Origin: Pascua guehoae
Taxonomy: Eukaryota; Basidiomycota; Tremellomycetes; Trichosporonales; Trichosporonaceae
Length of the DNA stretch: 64,000 nt
Assembly: GCA_001600415.1 (NCBI GenBank)
Contig: BCJX01000016.1
Coordinates: forward strand, 577,154-641,153
Direction: 5' to 3'
Shown one piece after another: positions 33,976 through 45,383 of this stretch. The translations under genes were made by a program, and so were the position numbers. Below the pieces are notes generated by a model. The model saw only the letters and a program-made list of their open reading frames with translations. It was not told the origin of the DNA and searched no databases. How positions within the stretch are numbered: position 1 is the stretch's first letter; each line of letters opens with the position of its first letter.

Positions 33976-36900
33976 CTACTCGGCCACACCCAGCGCAACC
34001 TCGACCTCATCCGTGCCCCTGCGCAACAAGGTCTCTGCAAACTCGTAACCCTCCTTTTTGTCCAGCACATGCGAGGCAATCTCGGCATACGCCTCGGCGA
34101 TGCGCCGCAGCGCCGTGCGGTGGATGCCCTCTGCGAGGCGGGGGTTGGCGAGGAGCGCGAGGCGCGGCGACGTGAGGGGGTCGTGGGACGTGAGGAACGA
34201 GGAGAAGGATGTGAGGGAGGCGGTTAGTTCTTTGGGGGTTGCGCCAGGGAGGCGCGAGAGGGGTGTCTGGGGTTAGCTGGTGGTACGTGAAGTGTGTGTG
34301 TGTGGGGGGCGGGGGGGATGGAGGTTCAGCGGAGGAGGGGTAGAGGGAGGAAGAGATGGGTGGCGTTCAAGGTCGAGGGCTGGCGTGGAAATGCAGAGGG
34401 GATGCGGCGAGGACGAACAGTGGTTGTGGCCGGCTCGTCGGGAACGAAAGAGAGCACAGATGTCGAGGGGTAACTTACATCAGGTGGCCGCGTCCGAATC
34501 GCGCGAATAACGGGCGCCAGGCCGCTCTGCTCGAGGAGCTTGCCGTGCTGCGTGTCAGTGTTGTTTTCTCGTACTGGGCGACTGCTCATCTGTCCAACAT
34601 CGCGCGTCTCGCCAATCTCCGCTTCTCGCTATTCTCCTCCGCTTCTCGCTATGCTCCTCCGCTTCTCGGTATCCTCCGCTTGCCTCTCGCTAGCGTACAG
34701 CTTGTCCGCTTGTCTCGTGGCGGCGTGCCAGCGTGCCGCGTCTCGCCAAGCTGCCTCTCGCCAATCTCCACTTCTCGATACTCTCTTCCGCGCCACAGCA
34801 GTCTCGCTTGCCTCCTCCCGCTGGCCTGCGGCTTGGCTCCTTTCGAGTCTCCGCGTGCCTCCCGCCAACATGCAGAATCTGGACAACCGCCTCTTCCTCC
34901 CGCCAATCTCTTCGCCTCGTCGCTAGCTGTCGCCAATCTCCGCGTCACGCTAGCCTGTCGCCAATCTCTTCTGCTTCTCGCCTGCTTCTCGCCTGCTTCT
35001 CGCCTGCTTCTCGCCAGCGTATCGCCAGCTTCTCGCCAGCACCTCGGCCGCCTCTCCTCGCCACCCTCCTCTGCATGCCACAACCCTCTGGTTCTCCAGC
35101 GGACAGCATCTCGCCAATCTTCTGCGCTTTTCGCCAATCTCCCCGTTTCTCGCCAGCGCCTCGCCAACGTCTCGCCAGTTCCTCGCCAATCTCTCTCGCT
35201 TACCGCCGGCCGCCGACTCTCGCGACTCGCCTCCGCTCCACCGTATCCCGCACCACATCGCCGCCAGCCTCTTTGCAGCCACCACACCGCCACCACCGCT
35301 CGCCAACTGGACTCCGCAACCAAACAACCCGTGGAATCTCGGTCACTCCTCGGTCACACTCGGTCACTTCCTCGGTCTCCAAGTCTCTTCCAGCTTCCAT
35401 CAACGCCCACGATGACACAAGCCGGATGACACAAGCATATTTGGCTTGTGGTTCGGTCTCCAGCTCTCCAATCTCGGTGTCTTGCGTTTATCCGACATCT
35501 TCGACGTGTCTTCGAGGGCGTTCCGTCACTCCGAACCACAACGCCACAACACTCTCCACGTCGTCCGTCGTACATCTTCGTCGTCGCGGCCACTCGCATT
35601 CTCGCCTTTGCCGGGAGCCGCTGCTGCGGTATACCCGGCGGTAGGGAAGACAGCCGCGTCGCGAGATGTCGCCAATATCCTCAACCGCCCGATACTATCC
35701 CACTCGCCCTCTTCCACCTCTCCCGGGGCGCACGCCTCCACCGCCCCACGAGACGCCTCCAGAGCCCCCACACTCGACTTGCAGCCACACCCCCACACTC
35801 ACATGTTCAAATGTCATGCTCTCGACATGCTGCCCGACCTGGCCCTGGAGCGCGAGCACTCGCGGCGCCGTAAACGGATACGCCTCGAGGACGTGCACGA
35901 GGTACTCGAGGCAGTTGACGAGGAAGACGTCGCGGTCCCATGTCGACGCCGTGGCGGCCGCCTTGGCCTTGGCTGTTGGGGCGGCCGCCGAGCCGCGGCG
36001 GAGGTCAGCCATGCGCTCGCACATTTCGACCGCGGGGCCGACGGCCGCGTCGAGCAGGCGCGCAAAGTCGGTCTCGCGCTCGGCTGCGTCGACGAGCGAT
36101 GTATCGTACACTGCAATGATTTCGCGGAGGACCTGGGCCGCGTCGCGTAGGGCCAGGGGCGGCGACAGCGTCGCGTCGGGCGGGTGCAGGAAGCGGAGCA
36201 GGGAGCGGCCTTGGGCTTCGAGGGTGGTGAAGAAGGCCGCGTAGGCGTAGTCGTAGAGTCTGGTGTCAGTGGGTTGCTGCTAGGGAGTAGTATTGGACGT
36301 GCGGGTAGGGACGGGGTGTGCCAGTGTAGGCGGAGCAGGGTGGTAGTGGTTCAGGTAACAATAGCAAGCAAGCCGTACACGCCAGTGGACCTTAGGCAAT
36401 AGGCCGTAACGCCAGCGTGTCGTTCGAGTCCGTCCCATCCACCAACTCGACCTCGGTTGTTACCCGCATTCGAAGAGCCTTCTTGCCTTCTTAGCCGCCA
36501 GTGCATAGCTGGTGGGGGCGCCACAGAGCAGACCCCTCGCTGCTTTACGCGAACGAGTAGTCCGGCCCACTTCCACAACCATCACAGCCTGTCATTCTAC
36601 CACCACCATGCAATCCCACTACCTCTTCGCCCACATCGGCACCGCTTGTGCCAGAACCTGCCGCACCACAACCGCACTCACTCCTGGAGAGTCTTTGACA
36701 ACTGGGCACTTGGCCCAATCGTCTTGCGCATGGTGACGAGATAAAACTGCACAAGATTGACAATCTTGTATGTCATAATGACACCCTCCTGGCTCTTGAT
36801 GGTCTGCTCGATGCGGAGCTTGAGCGGGCGCCCAATACCCTCGAGGTCCTTGTCGAGCGCCTCTGCGACGCGCTGCTCGGCCTCGGAGAGGTCGGCCAGC

Positions 36901-38742
36901 TCACGCTCGGCGCCGACATTCCGCTGCCGCCCACGGACCGAGAAGAGCGACTCGAGCAGCTCGTGCTCGCTCGCGGTCGCCTGGTGCACCCACGCGAGCA
37001 TGTCGCCCACGTAGCGTGTCGGGTCGTGGGCGTGGATCTCGATCGGGCGCGGGAGGCCGTTTGGCCCGCCGCGCGTGAGGGCGTCGAGAAAGGCCGAAAG
37101 GATGGCGCTCTGGCGCGTCGATGTGAGGACCGAGAGGGCGTCCCTGGGTGTCAGTGTCAGGCGAACGGAGTTTGGAGACGGGTGCGGTCTTGGAGACGCG
37201 TCGTGCTCATACTGGAGCAGTTACTTTCTGAAAAGTCTGTCCGAGAGCGCAGTGCCGGATATGTACTAGAGAGGGTGGTGCGACCCAATACACAGCAAGC
37301 GACCAAACATACAGCGCTCAGCACTGTCCACGGGTGCCGGCTCCTCAGCCATTACATCCACAACCGCGCCAGAACATCAACGGGCCCTTCCCCTTCACCA
37401 ATATCACCCACTTGAGCATCGCTGGCCTCTTCCCCAGCCGCCGTACAGCCTCGCGCAAGACGGGCGACACGTCAAACTGCGAGTCGCGCGTCATCTGGCG
37501 GAACTGGAACTCGACCCAACGGTGGATCTTGGAGTATCCCGCCTCGAGCTGGGAGCCTGTCGCGGCCATAATATCGAGACTGGAATGTCAGCAATGCCAA
37601 TGGATGTGGGGTTGGGGCATCTCGGGCGTGTCGTGTCGTACGGTAACACATGTAGTGGGATCTTGACGGTCACGACTCTGGACTGGGGCTGTGGTGCAGT
37701 TCCAGTTCCACCTCTTGTTGAACGAGCACCTCTCGTCCCAGGGTGTTGTCTCCGACTCCCGTAATCGGATGGGCCAAGTCCCACCATCAACTCCGCGACA
37801 CCAACTCGCGCTCTTTGCCTCCAGACTCCCACCAGCACACCGGCTCTCATGCCCGCGCCGCAATGCCTCACTCACCCAGCCTGCATCTTGGACTCGTCCC
37901 CGCCCAGCAGCGCGCGACAATCGCTCCTGATCCCTTCCACACGATCGAGGGCTTCAAACACGCCCTTTCCGAGGTCGACATCGCGCCCACTCAGAGCCGC
38001 CTCTTCGGCAGGCGAGAGTGTAAAGCGCGCGAGGAAGAGTGTGACCAGCGACGTGCGTAGTTGTGCCGACGCGCTGCAAGTCAGTACCTGTCGACACGGC
38101 CTCGGCTCCAGCCTCACCGCTGTGATCGGAGTCCGTCTGCGCGCTCGAGGAGAAACTTTGTGCCCGAGTTTGCCTGGTCGAGTTCGGCCTGTACGGCGTC
38201 GCACCGGCTCTGCATCTCGAGCATGTGTTCGCGGAGCACGTCGAGTTTCTGCCAGGGTGAGCTTCATGCACGGGGTACGATAGAGGCATGGGAATCTCGA
38301 GACCCACCTTGTCGACCTCGCCAAACGCGTCAAGAAACTGCTGCGCGCCACCCGCAAGGCGCGCCTCGACGTCGCGCTTGAGATTCTTGCGCGCGACCGC
38401 GGCGCTCTGCCCGCGCAGTGTACGGCGGACGGGCACAATGTCATCGTCTCCCGTGTCGGCATCCAGCTGGTCTTCCTCCATGTCGCCGCTCACGCCATTC
38501 CCCGCTGCGCGCTCCTTTTCCTTTCCCTTCCCCCCGGGACTCTCTTGTCTGCTCGAGTAAAACGACGAGGCAATCTCGAGCGCCTCGCGCGACGCGCGGT
38601 CGTCAAAGTTCATCCCGACCGCCTTGTAGATGCGCAGCGCAATGGGGTTGTTGCGCGCTCCCGAGGGCACGGGCGTGGACGGGCCCGAGGACGGGGTGCG
38701 CCGCAGCTGCGGGACCGGGGCGAGCATGGCCGCCGTGCTCAT
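33976..38742 (-). CDS. COG6: Conserved oligomeric Golgi complex subunit 6
   Basis: This is a subunit of the COG tethering complex for intra-Golgi retrograde vesicles. The ATG at 38742 starts a disordered leader, then NPIALRIYKAVGMNFDDRA and a helical N-terminus (ARKNLKRDVEARLAGG, REHMLEMQSRCDAVQAELD). The middle has LDKGVFEALDRVEGIRSDC-type and SKIHRWVEFQFRQMTRDS segments. The family hallmark, DPTRYVGDMLAWVHQATASE, is at about 37.0 kb, followed by QEGVIMTYKIVNLVQFY. The third part reads DVFLVNCLEYLVHVLEAY, and the C-terminal exons read HGKLLEQSGL and EGYEFAETLLRRGTDEVEVAL, ending at the TAG at 33978-33976. Introns vary greatly. The one after residue sequence MTFEH spans 35802-34548 (1,255 nt) and is filled with degenerate repeats. 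Identity is secure from the central motif; some boundaries were set by eye. Confidence 0.92.
34600..35215. repeat. Degenerate TTCTCGCC(A/T)-type minisatellite inside the large COG6 intron
   Basis: Dozens of TTCTCGC or CTCTCGCCAA units at irregular 9-25 bp spacing fill some 600 bases. Examples are CTCGCCAATCTC recurring throughout, and four copies of CTTCTCGCCTG in tandem at about 34975-35020. The array lies wholly within the 1,255-nt intron. Confidence 0.85.
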
Positions 38743-39452
38743 CGTGGTGGCTGGGTGGTATTGTGCAAGCGGTCAGTGGTGTACGTCACGTCAACAGTGG
38801 GCCATGCTAACTGGCGACCGTCTGGCAATCGTGGCATGGAGGCAGCCGGCGGTGGAGGTGCGGACATGGGGTCCAACTCCGTATGGGCAGCACTGCTTGT
38901 TACGTAAATGTGTGCAGGGCCGACGTGTGCCTATGAAGGTACACGCTGAGTGATGTGCATGCAGAGCGTCGTAGCCGCGTACGAACGAGGACGACGAAGA
39001 GGGAGGAGAGAAGAGGGAGAAGAGAAGAGGAGATTTGGAGAGAGATGAGAATGAAGCGAGCGAGTGGGTGGGCGGCTGGGTGGCCGGCGGCGGCCTTTGC
39101 GTGCGTTGGTCGGCAGGCGGCAGAGGACGATTACGCCTGCCTCATTCTGAATGGGTTTCAACCTCCCACCACTGACCACTGACCACCACCCACCCACCCA
39201 AGGGCACTTTATACACATCCACCCTCCCCCCCCCCCGACCCCGTGTCGTCCCCCTGTCTACTTCAGAATTCGACGCCCCAGCCCCAACCCCACCCACACC
39301 CACGTACCCACACTCGTTCTCCATCTTTTTTTTTTCAACCTCTTTCCCCTCCACACTCGCCTCTCTCTCTCTCGCTCTCGCTCTTTTCTTACGCACCCCG
39401 ACCCCCCGACCCCCGACCCCCCCCCCCCCCCCCCCCCCCCCGACCAACCCCG
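38743..39452. promoter_or_regulatory. Divergent promoter region between COG6 and PIS1
   Basis: Both genes read outward from this 0.7-kb stretch. Towards PIS1 it becomes strongly pyrimidine-rich: a T9 run near 39328, CTCTCT at about 39361 and a C25 run at 39417-39441. Confidence 0.5.
39417..39441 (+). repeat. Poly(C)25 immediately upstream of the PIS1 start
   Basis: Twenty-five consecutive C end 11 bases before the ATG at 39453, so they lie in the 5' UTR or core promoter. Confidence 0.92.
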
Positions 39453-41442
39453 ATGGCTCCGAAAACACGCTCGCAGCGCGCCTCGGCAGAGGGCACCCCG
39501 GACCCCAAGACGGGCACGTCCTCTGCCGTCGACACGGAGGCATACGCAAACTCAAACAACCAGGTCCTGCGCCAGCGGCCCCGCGAGGGCTCGCGCTCGC
39601 GCAACATTGAGGATGTGTACGATGCCAAATAGTGAGTTTGGGGCCCGGGTGTGGGGTGGTATGGTGTGGATTAATTTGGGGTGATGGCGGCGGCTGGCTG
39701 CGACTGCGGAGACGGGCGCGGGCGCACACGAACGCGAACACGGGCGCCAGAGGCCGCGCGGCACACGACCTGTGGGCTGGAGAGCCGGGGCGCGTTGTGT
39801 ATCGTCTGCAGCTGTCTGTTGTGCATGTGCCGTACCCAGTGTTGTCTTGGCATTGTGTTGTGATGGGACCGAGGCGGCGATGCCGAGGAGATGGCGGGCC
39901 GCCTTGAGTAATTCCCCCCCGAGGCGGTCTCCGTTGCCGTCCCCGAATGCCCAGCTCTGCCCACAATTCCCCGTCTCTAGTGCTGACAGAACAGTGCGGT
40001 CGACCTTGCGTGAGTCAAGGACTGCATCTCATACCACGACGACGTCGGGTGCCGCGGACACCGTTCGGGCGCCGCGTGACTCCGTGCGGCGCAGAGTTGG
40101 CAGCGGAGAGCGAGAAATGACAGTGCTGACGCAGATTCGGTCATGATTCAGAACGACAACGTGAGTACAGCCATGAGCATGGATTCTCGGGAGGACTGTC
40201 GGGCATGTCGCTGGACATGTGGGTGGCGCGCGACGCGTCCAAGAGCATCCCGGGTTTCTGGCTGGGGAAACGCCCTGTCCAGAAACAAGGGGTAGGCTGC
40301 TCTGACGAGAGGAGCTTTGACGGCTGCTGCACATGCTGCATTCGGCGGCTGGAGTCAAGCCCGTCCGTCGCCATGGACTCTGAACAGCCCACTCCCACAG
40401 GAGTATGGTTGCTGGCATTGTCCATGTGGCTGGCTTTGGCAGCCTTCAGAAGGCATGACTGCTCGTTGCTGTCACTCCGCTCTCATACGACGGGCAAGTG
40501 GCCTTGGCAGGCGATTTGGACATGTTGTTGGGCATACCCCTCGCTGGCAATGGCGACACTCGCGACACATGCCTGCTCGTCGCCGCCCGACCCCCTCACC
40601 CCTTGAACCGTATTGAACCCTCGCTGACCACCGCAGCGTCGACGAGAATGTCTTCCTCTTCCTCCCCAACCTGATCGGATACACGCGAGTGATCCTGGCA
40701 GGCTTTGCACTCTACTACATGCCATTCCACCCCAAAGCGTGCACCGTCTTGTACGGCGTCAGCTGCCTGCTCGACGCGGTCGACGGGCAGGCTGCGCGTG
40801 CGCTCGACCAGTCGTCCAAGTTTGGCGCCGTGCTCGACATGGTCACTGACCGGTGCACCACGGCGTGTCTCTTGTGCTACCTGGCCAGCGCGTACCCGAA
40901 CCTTGCGTTGCTTTTCCAGTTCCTCATCAGTCTCGACTTTGCGTCCCACTACATTCACATGTACTCGTGAGTGTGCAGGACAGGTAGCTGCAACGCCAGA
41001 CGATTTACTCACCACCCAGCTCGCTCGTGACCGGCGCCTCGAGCCACAAGACGATTGGCGCCGACGTCTCGCGCATCCTGTACTACTACTACAACGACAA
41101 GCTCACGCTCTTCATCTTTTGCTTTTGCAACGAACTGTTCTTTGTGTGCCTCTACCTGAACGCCTTTGTCAAGACGCCCATCTGCAACGGCTCTGCCGTC
41201 TACGACTTGATCCGCGCCCTGCCCCTCGCAGACTCGTTCCCCAAGGTCACCAACTGCGTCGCAGAGCTTGCACGCGACATTACATGGCCCCAGCTCATCG
41301 GCCTGCTCAACTTTCCCATCTGCTTTGGAAAGCAGATTATCAACGTTGTCCAGTTCTGGAAGGCCGGCAAGATTGTGAGTACCCTCGGGAGGCGGTGTGA
41401 CGGCGTGTTTGTGACTGCGCCGTGGGAGTGGGTGGCTGCCTA

Positions 41443-41506
<64 letters not shown>

Positions 41507-41789
41507 GGGGACTGGTGCATGTGGCAGCATCTGTACGATGTCTTTGCGCCAGACCGCTGTATGCTTAAGACGATCCGAGTGTGTTCACAGCCCCGCACAC
41601 CAAACGACCATGGGGATGATATCTCGACGATGTGTTTGGGGGATATCTTGGGCACCAGTGTTTCCAACTCTTTCCGACGTTGCCGCCCGGCCGTTTGCTC
41701 ACACGCAGCTCGTCGGCATTGACCTCATCGAGCGCCAGCAACAACGGGAAGCCAAGCTCAAGCAGGAGCGCGCAGCAGGCCGCCGCTAA
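39453..41789 (+). CDS. PIS1: CDP-diacylglycerol-inositol 3-phosphatidyltransferase (phosphatidylinositol synthase)
   Basis: This enzyme makes phosphatidylinositol from CDP-diacylglycerol and inositol in the ER membrane. Exons 39453-39631, 40637-40966, 41020-41374 and 41709-41789 give 314 residues. The first 60 are a soluble Ser/Arg-rich leader. Then VFLFLPNLIGYTRVILAGFALYY begins the membrane domain. The CDP-alcohol phosphotransferase motif D-x2-D-G-x2-A-R-x8-G-x3-D-x3-D is complete in DAVDGQAARALDQSSKFGAV followed by LDMVTD. Later segments include ILYYYYNDKLTLFIFCF and GLLNFPICFGKQIINVVQF, and the C-terminus is basic (REAKLKQERAAGRR). Intron 1 is 1,005 nt, intron 2 is 53 nt, and intron 3 (334 nt) contains a 63-G run. 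The start was chosen by the open leader and the phase-matched splice (AAA TA / C GTC). Confidence 0.96.
41443..41505 (+). repeat. Poly(G)63 in PIS1 intron 3
   Basis: Sixty-three uninterrupted G residues lie between the intron donor at 41375 and the acceptor before 41709. Length accuracy depends on the assembly. Confidence 0.95.
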
Positions 41790-42225
41790 GCGTCCCTTGC
41801 ACCAGAGTCTGCCGGCTGAGCGCTGCGCGCCGGCCCGCGCTCTGTGCCTGGCGTAAATGCAGTCGTGCCGCGCGCACGGCGGTGAGCTCGGCTTTGGCTG
41901 GAAAATGGGACGAGAGCGAGGAGAGCAGCGGCGGGGAAGAGGAGGGAGAGGCGGAAGAGCAGGGCGCAGGAGGAGAGCACGAGGCAGAAAGGTCGATGCG
42001 GCCGCGGCCGGGGGAAGATCCACGTCGACATCGTTGCGAGGAACAGAAAGCGGGAGTGCGAGCGCGAGAGGACGAGAAGTAACTGCCAGCTGTCTGGCGA
42101 CGCAGGCGACTGCGTGATATCACCACATACCAGGTTAATGTATAGAGATTTGTTCGTGCCGCCGAGTGTGGAGGGGAGCCAAGACACTGAGCCCAGCGTG
42201 TGCCGTAGCGACGGACGTGATCTAA

Positions 42226-42310
42226 AGCGCATTCAGAATGTGGCATTCAGAATGTGTCATATAGAATGAGGCATTCAGGATGTGACATTCAGAATGGCAT
42301 CTAGAATGTG
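42226..42310. repeat. Degenerate (GGCATTCAGAATGTG)n repeat
   Basis: About six copies of CATTCAGAATGTG with one- or two-base variants (CATATAGAATGAG, CATTCAGGATGTG, CATCTAGAATGTG) are in tandem. Confidence 0.88.
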
Positions 42311-42337
42311 TCGACGCGCATTGTCTGTGCACGTCGT

Positions 42338-42374
42338 CTCGCCTCGCCTCGTCTCGCCTCGTCTCGTCTCGTCC
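42338..42374. repeat. (CTCGT/CTCGC)n pentanucleotide array
   Basis: Seven to eight CTCG(T/C) units are in tandem just after the 15-bp repeat. Confidence 0.85.
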
Positions 42375-43034
42375 ACCAACCCCACATCTCCCCCGACACG
42401 CCTGTTCCAGCTCTCCATCGAGTCCCGGGTGGCCAGCATGCCCCCACCGCGCGCAGCCACTGGGCCGAGGGTTCCGAGCGCAACAGGGCAGAGTATGTGC
42501 AAACCCCGAGTGACGTCAAGGCAAGCTCTCGGCCCAAGGGCGCAATGAGGGCGGCGTGTGTCATTTGGCCCAGTGGCCGAGGTTGGGCGGTCGTCGAGTG
42601 CGAGGTCGACGCTGGTCGGCGTGGGACGCATGAGGACATGGGCGGTAGTGAATGATCCGCAAGGAGGAGGACGGTGTCACGGCGCATTTCACGATGACTG
42701 GGTGGGCATTGTGAACAAATACCCGTTGGGCTCGTCGACTTGTCCACACTCGCCACGAGTCAATACGTTGACCACGGCACATGGGATACTTGGACGGAAC
42801 AATGCTACATTGGTATCACATTGGCAGTATAAACAAGTCGTTAGTGCTCTGTCCTCGCCGACGTCGGCCGCACAGTGTATATTTGGGTATCTGTCCTTGA
42901 CCAGAGTGTACATGCCTCGACGCCACAGGCTGCCCGCGCCGCTTAGAATGCCCCTACCCACCCGCCCGCTCCGCGTCTACACGCGCCTCGTTCGCGCCTC
43001 CTCGACACCGCGCCACGGCTGCATGCTGCAGAAA

Positions 43035-45383
43035 CTAGCGTCCACGCGAGGTGGGCCGTGACGAGTGCCGGGACACATGTTCGAGATTCTCTGCGCGGAA
43101 CATTTCTTCCATGCGCGGATCGGCGCCAAACTGCTCCCGGCCCTTGCTTGACGACGGGCGTGATGGCGCACGTGATGCGGGCCGAGATGCGGGGCGGGAC
43201 GCGCCGGACGGCACGTAGGACGCGGCGTGGGAAGCGGCGCGCGATGAGGTGTGTGAGTGGGACGAGGCCGAGGTGACGCCTGCTTGTTGGGCGGTGGCGG
43301 TGTGTGCGTGGGGGGCGCTTGGTGCGTTGTTGGTGTTGTTGGCGTTGGCGTTGTTGATGTTGCCTGCCGCGGCGGTGGCTGCTGCTGCTGCTGCTGCTGC
43401 AGTGGTGGTCTGCAATAGCGAAGCGTGGAACGCAATCGCCTCGTTTGCGTCGAATGGTCGGAAGGACGGAGACGGCTCTGCTGGTGCTGGTGCGAGGAGG
43501 TGAGGCGTGAGGCACGGGTAGCGGAACGGCGCGATGCCGACGGGATATGGAAGCGGAGGGAGTGGGGTTGGGTCCTGGGGTTAGCATGGGGTTGCGAGGG
43601 CGAGAGGGCTGGGATGAGGTTGTAAGAGAGCAAGCGTGATCGTGGAGAGGCAGAGGAACGGAGTGGACGATAGGGGCGCATCGGAGACGACGGAAATGAG
43701 TGGGTATGGGCTGCAGAAGGGCACAAGAATGGAAGATTCAGGACAGACATTGCTGGCCGTCCTCGCCCCTAATCGTCGCGACGATCAACTTGGTCTTCCC
43801 TCGCTCCTCGATGTGATGTCACATTTGACCCACCATCTCACCTCGCCAAAGTGACACCGTGTGGTCTCCCACGAGTGACAGAAGGACTAAGAAGTCCTCT
43901 AGCAGACAACAGAACGAATATGGCACAGTCTTCGCGTGAGGAGACCGACCTCATAGTGCCAAACCAGACAGAGAGAAAACGGGCGTCGAGAGGACAAAGA
44001 CACCAACAGCAGAGTCCTCGATAGGAGGCACAATCCAGTAAGAATAATTGAGACAAGAATCCCCAAGCAGACATAGGATGCGACACCCCTTCTCGGGCAG
44101 AGAGGGGGGAGGTGCAGTCAAGTCATCCTGGAATAGACAGGCCAGACCAGCAGAGCCGTTGGCCCAGACAGAGTGCTGAAGCAGTCTCGAAGCAGTCTCC
44201 ACGCTGTCCTGAAGCAGTCCCGAACCAGTCTCGAACCAGTCCGAACCAGTCTCAAAGCAGTCCCTAAGCAGCGCGAACCAGTCCCAAAGCAAGAACCACT
44301 GAACACAGCCAACACCCACCGGACTAGTAAACGCCGCCGCAGCCGCGAGATTTTCAATACCAAACGCCTGGTGCTCGCCTGGTGTGGTGGGGTGCGATCC
44401 AGCCTGCGCCAGAACCTCTGCTTGGGACGGCGCCTGGGACTCGGACTGGGCGAGGGTCTGGTGTGCCGGCTCCTGCGGGAGGGTATGCGCCCACTGGGGT
44501 GTGGGGTGGGGACTGCGTTGTGGCGAGCGCCGGCGGGAGCGTTTCTGTCGTCAGCGGAGAGTCCCGGGGGCGTGAGCGGGTAGAGATCTCGGGGGTCGGT
44601 TAGTGGGGGTGGTGGAGGTTGGGGAGGTTGGTGCGCGCGAGTGCCGCATGCTGGGTACATGTGCCGAGGACCCAGCATCGATCATGCCCATGTCAAAGGC
44701 ATCGATGAGGAGGAGACGATGCGTGTGTGGCGTTTTCCAGCCCCATGCACGCGGCTGGGGGCACACTACATTTCCCCCCGGCAGCGAGCCGCACTCATCC
44801 AGAGCGCACAGCAGGCAGAAGGATGCGTGAAGTCGAGCATGACGGCCACACGCATCTGGTCAGTCACTGTGCACGGACCGCCACAAAAGATTATCAAGAG
44901 GGGTGCGCGGGGGGCGGACCCAAGCGACGAAAATCCCCACACCCGCAACCAAGCCGCGTCCACCACGCAACCCATACCCACGTCGACACGCAGTCCACCT
45001 CTTGCCTCCACCGCAACTCTGGGGCTCAGACTCACATTTTCGCGCTGTGCCCATTCGTACCCGATGAGGTTTTCCTCCTCGCCGCGCGCCGGCTCGCCCG
45101 CCGCGTGTGGGTGGTGCGCCGTCGAGCGCGCCGCGTGGTGCGTATGCGTGTGCGCGTGCGCGTGCGCGTGGTCCCCCTTGTACTCTGCCATACGCGCCTT
45201 GGGACTCGTCGCGCTGGGGCTCGTAGAGGTGGAAGTGTTGTTGGCGGCGTACGTGTGGGTGGCCGCACTCGCCTTCCTCGGCAGCCGTGTGCGGGGCGGC
45301 GGCGGCGGGCGGCGGCGCTTGAGCGACGCGCCCGCGCCGCCGCCGTCTTGCAGGACAGGGTCGATGACGCCGTCGTAGCTCAT
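43035..45383 (-). CDS. Unrecognised low-complexity protein (His/Ala-, Gln-, Ala-, Ser-rich), multi-exon
   Basis: I do not recognise the family. Exon 1 (45383-45036, ATG in MSYDGVIDPVLQDGG) encodes a basic RRRPPPPPRTRLPRK patch, an alternating His-Ala/His-Thr run and NLIGYEWAQREN before a GTGAGT donor. A middle exon from about 44540 to 44330 is Gln/Ser/Pro-rich (ESQAPSQAEVLAQAG, AFGIENLAAAAAF). The last exon (43574-43035) reads PYPVGIAPFRYPCLTP, then RPFDANEAIAFHASLLQTT, an alanine run with GNINNANANN, and Ser/Arg repeats (ASRPASRPASRAPSRPSS), ending RPTSRGR. The two visible GT-AG junctions keep phase, but the exon structure at 44.55-45.03 kb was not resolved, so this could be two genes. The composition suggests a nuclear regulator; that is inference. 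Confidence 0.5.
44177..44300. repeat. Degenerate 10-bp repeat (GAACCAGTCC/GAAGCAGTCT) in a 755-nt intron
   Basis: About ten copies of GAA(C/G)CAGTC(C/T) with small changes lie inside the intron 44329-43575 of the unrecognised gene. Confidence 0.82.

Larger units (their letters stand above)
41790..43034. other. Convergent intergenic region (1.2 kb) with two tandem repeats
   Basis: No credible coding sequence was found. It includes a 15-bp-type repeat at 42226-42310 and a (CTCGTCTCGC)n-like array at 42338-42374. Confidence 0.6.

Noticed and set aside
34356..35429. Plus-strand frame of 357 codons in the COG6 intron
   Set aside because: It is composed of translated TTCTCGCC repeats, and all frames look alike. 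The minus-strand splice sites flank it.
36370..36440. Possible tRNA B-box (GTTCGAGTCC near 36429)
   Set aside because: The flanking bases do not form a T-stem and no acceptor stem or A-box fits.
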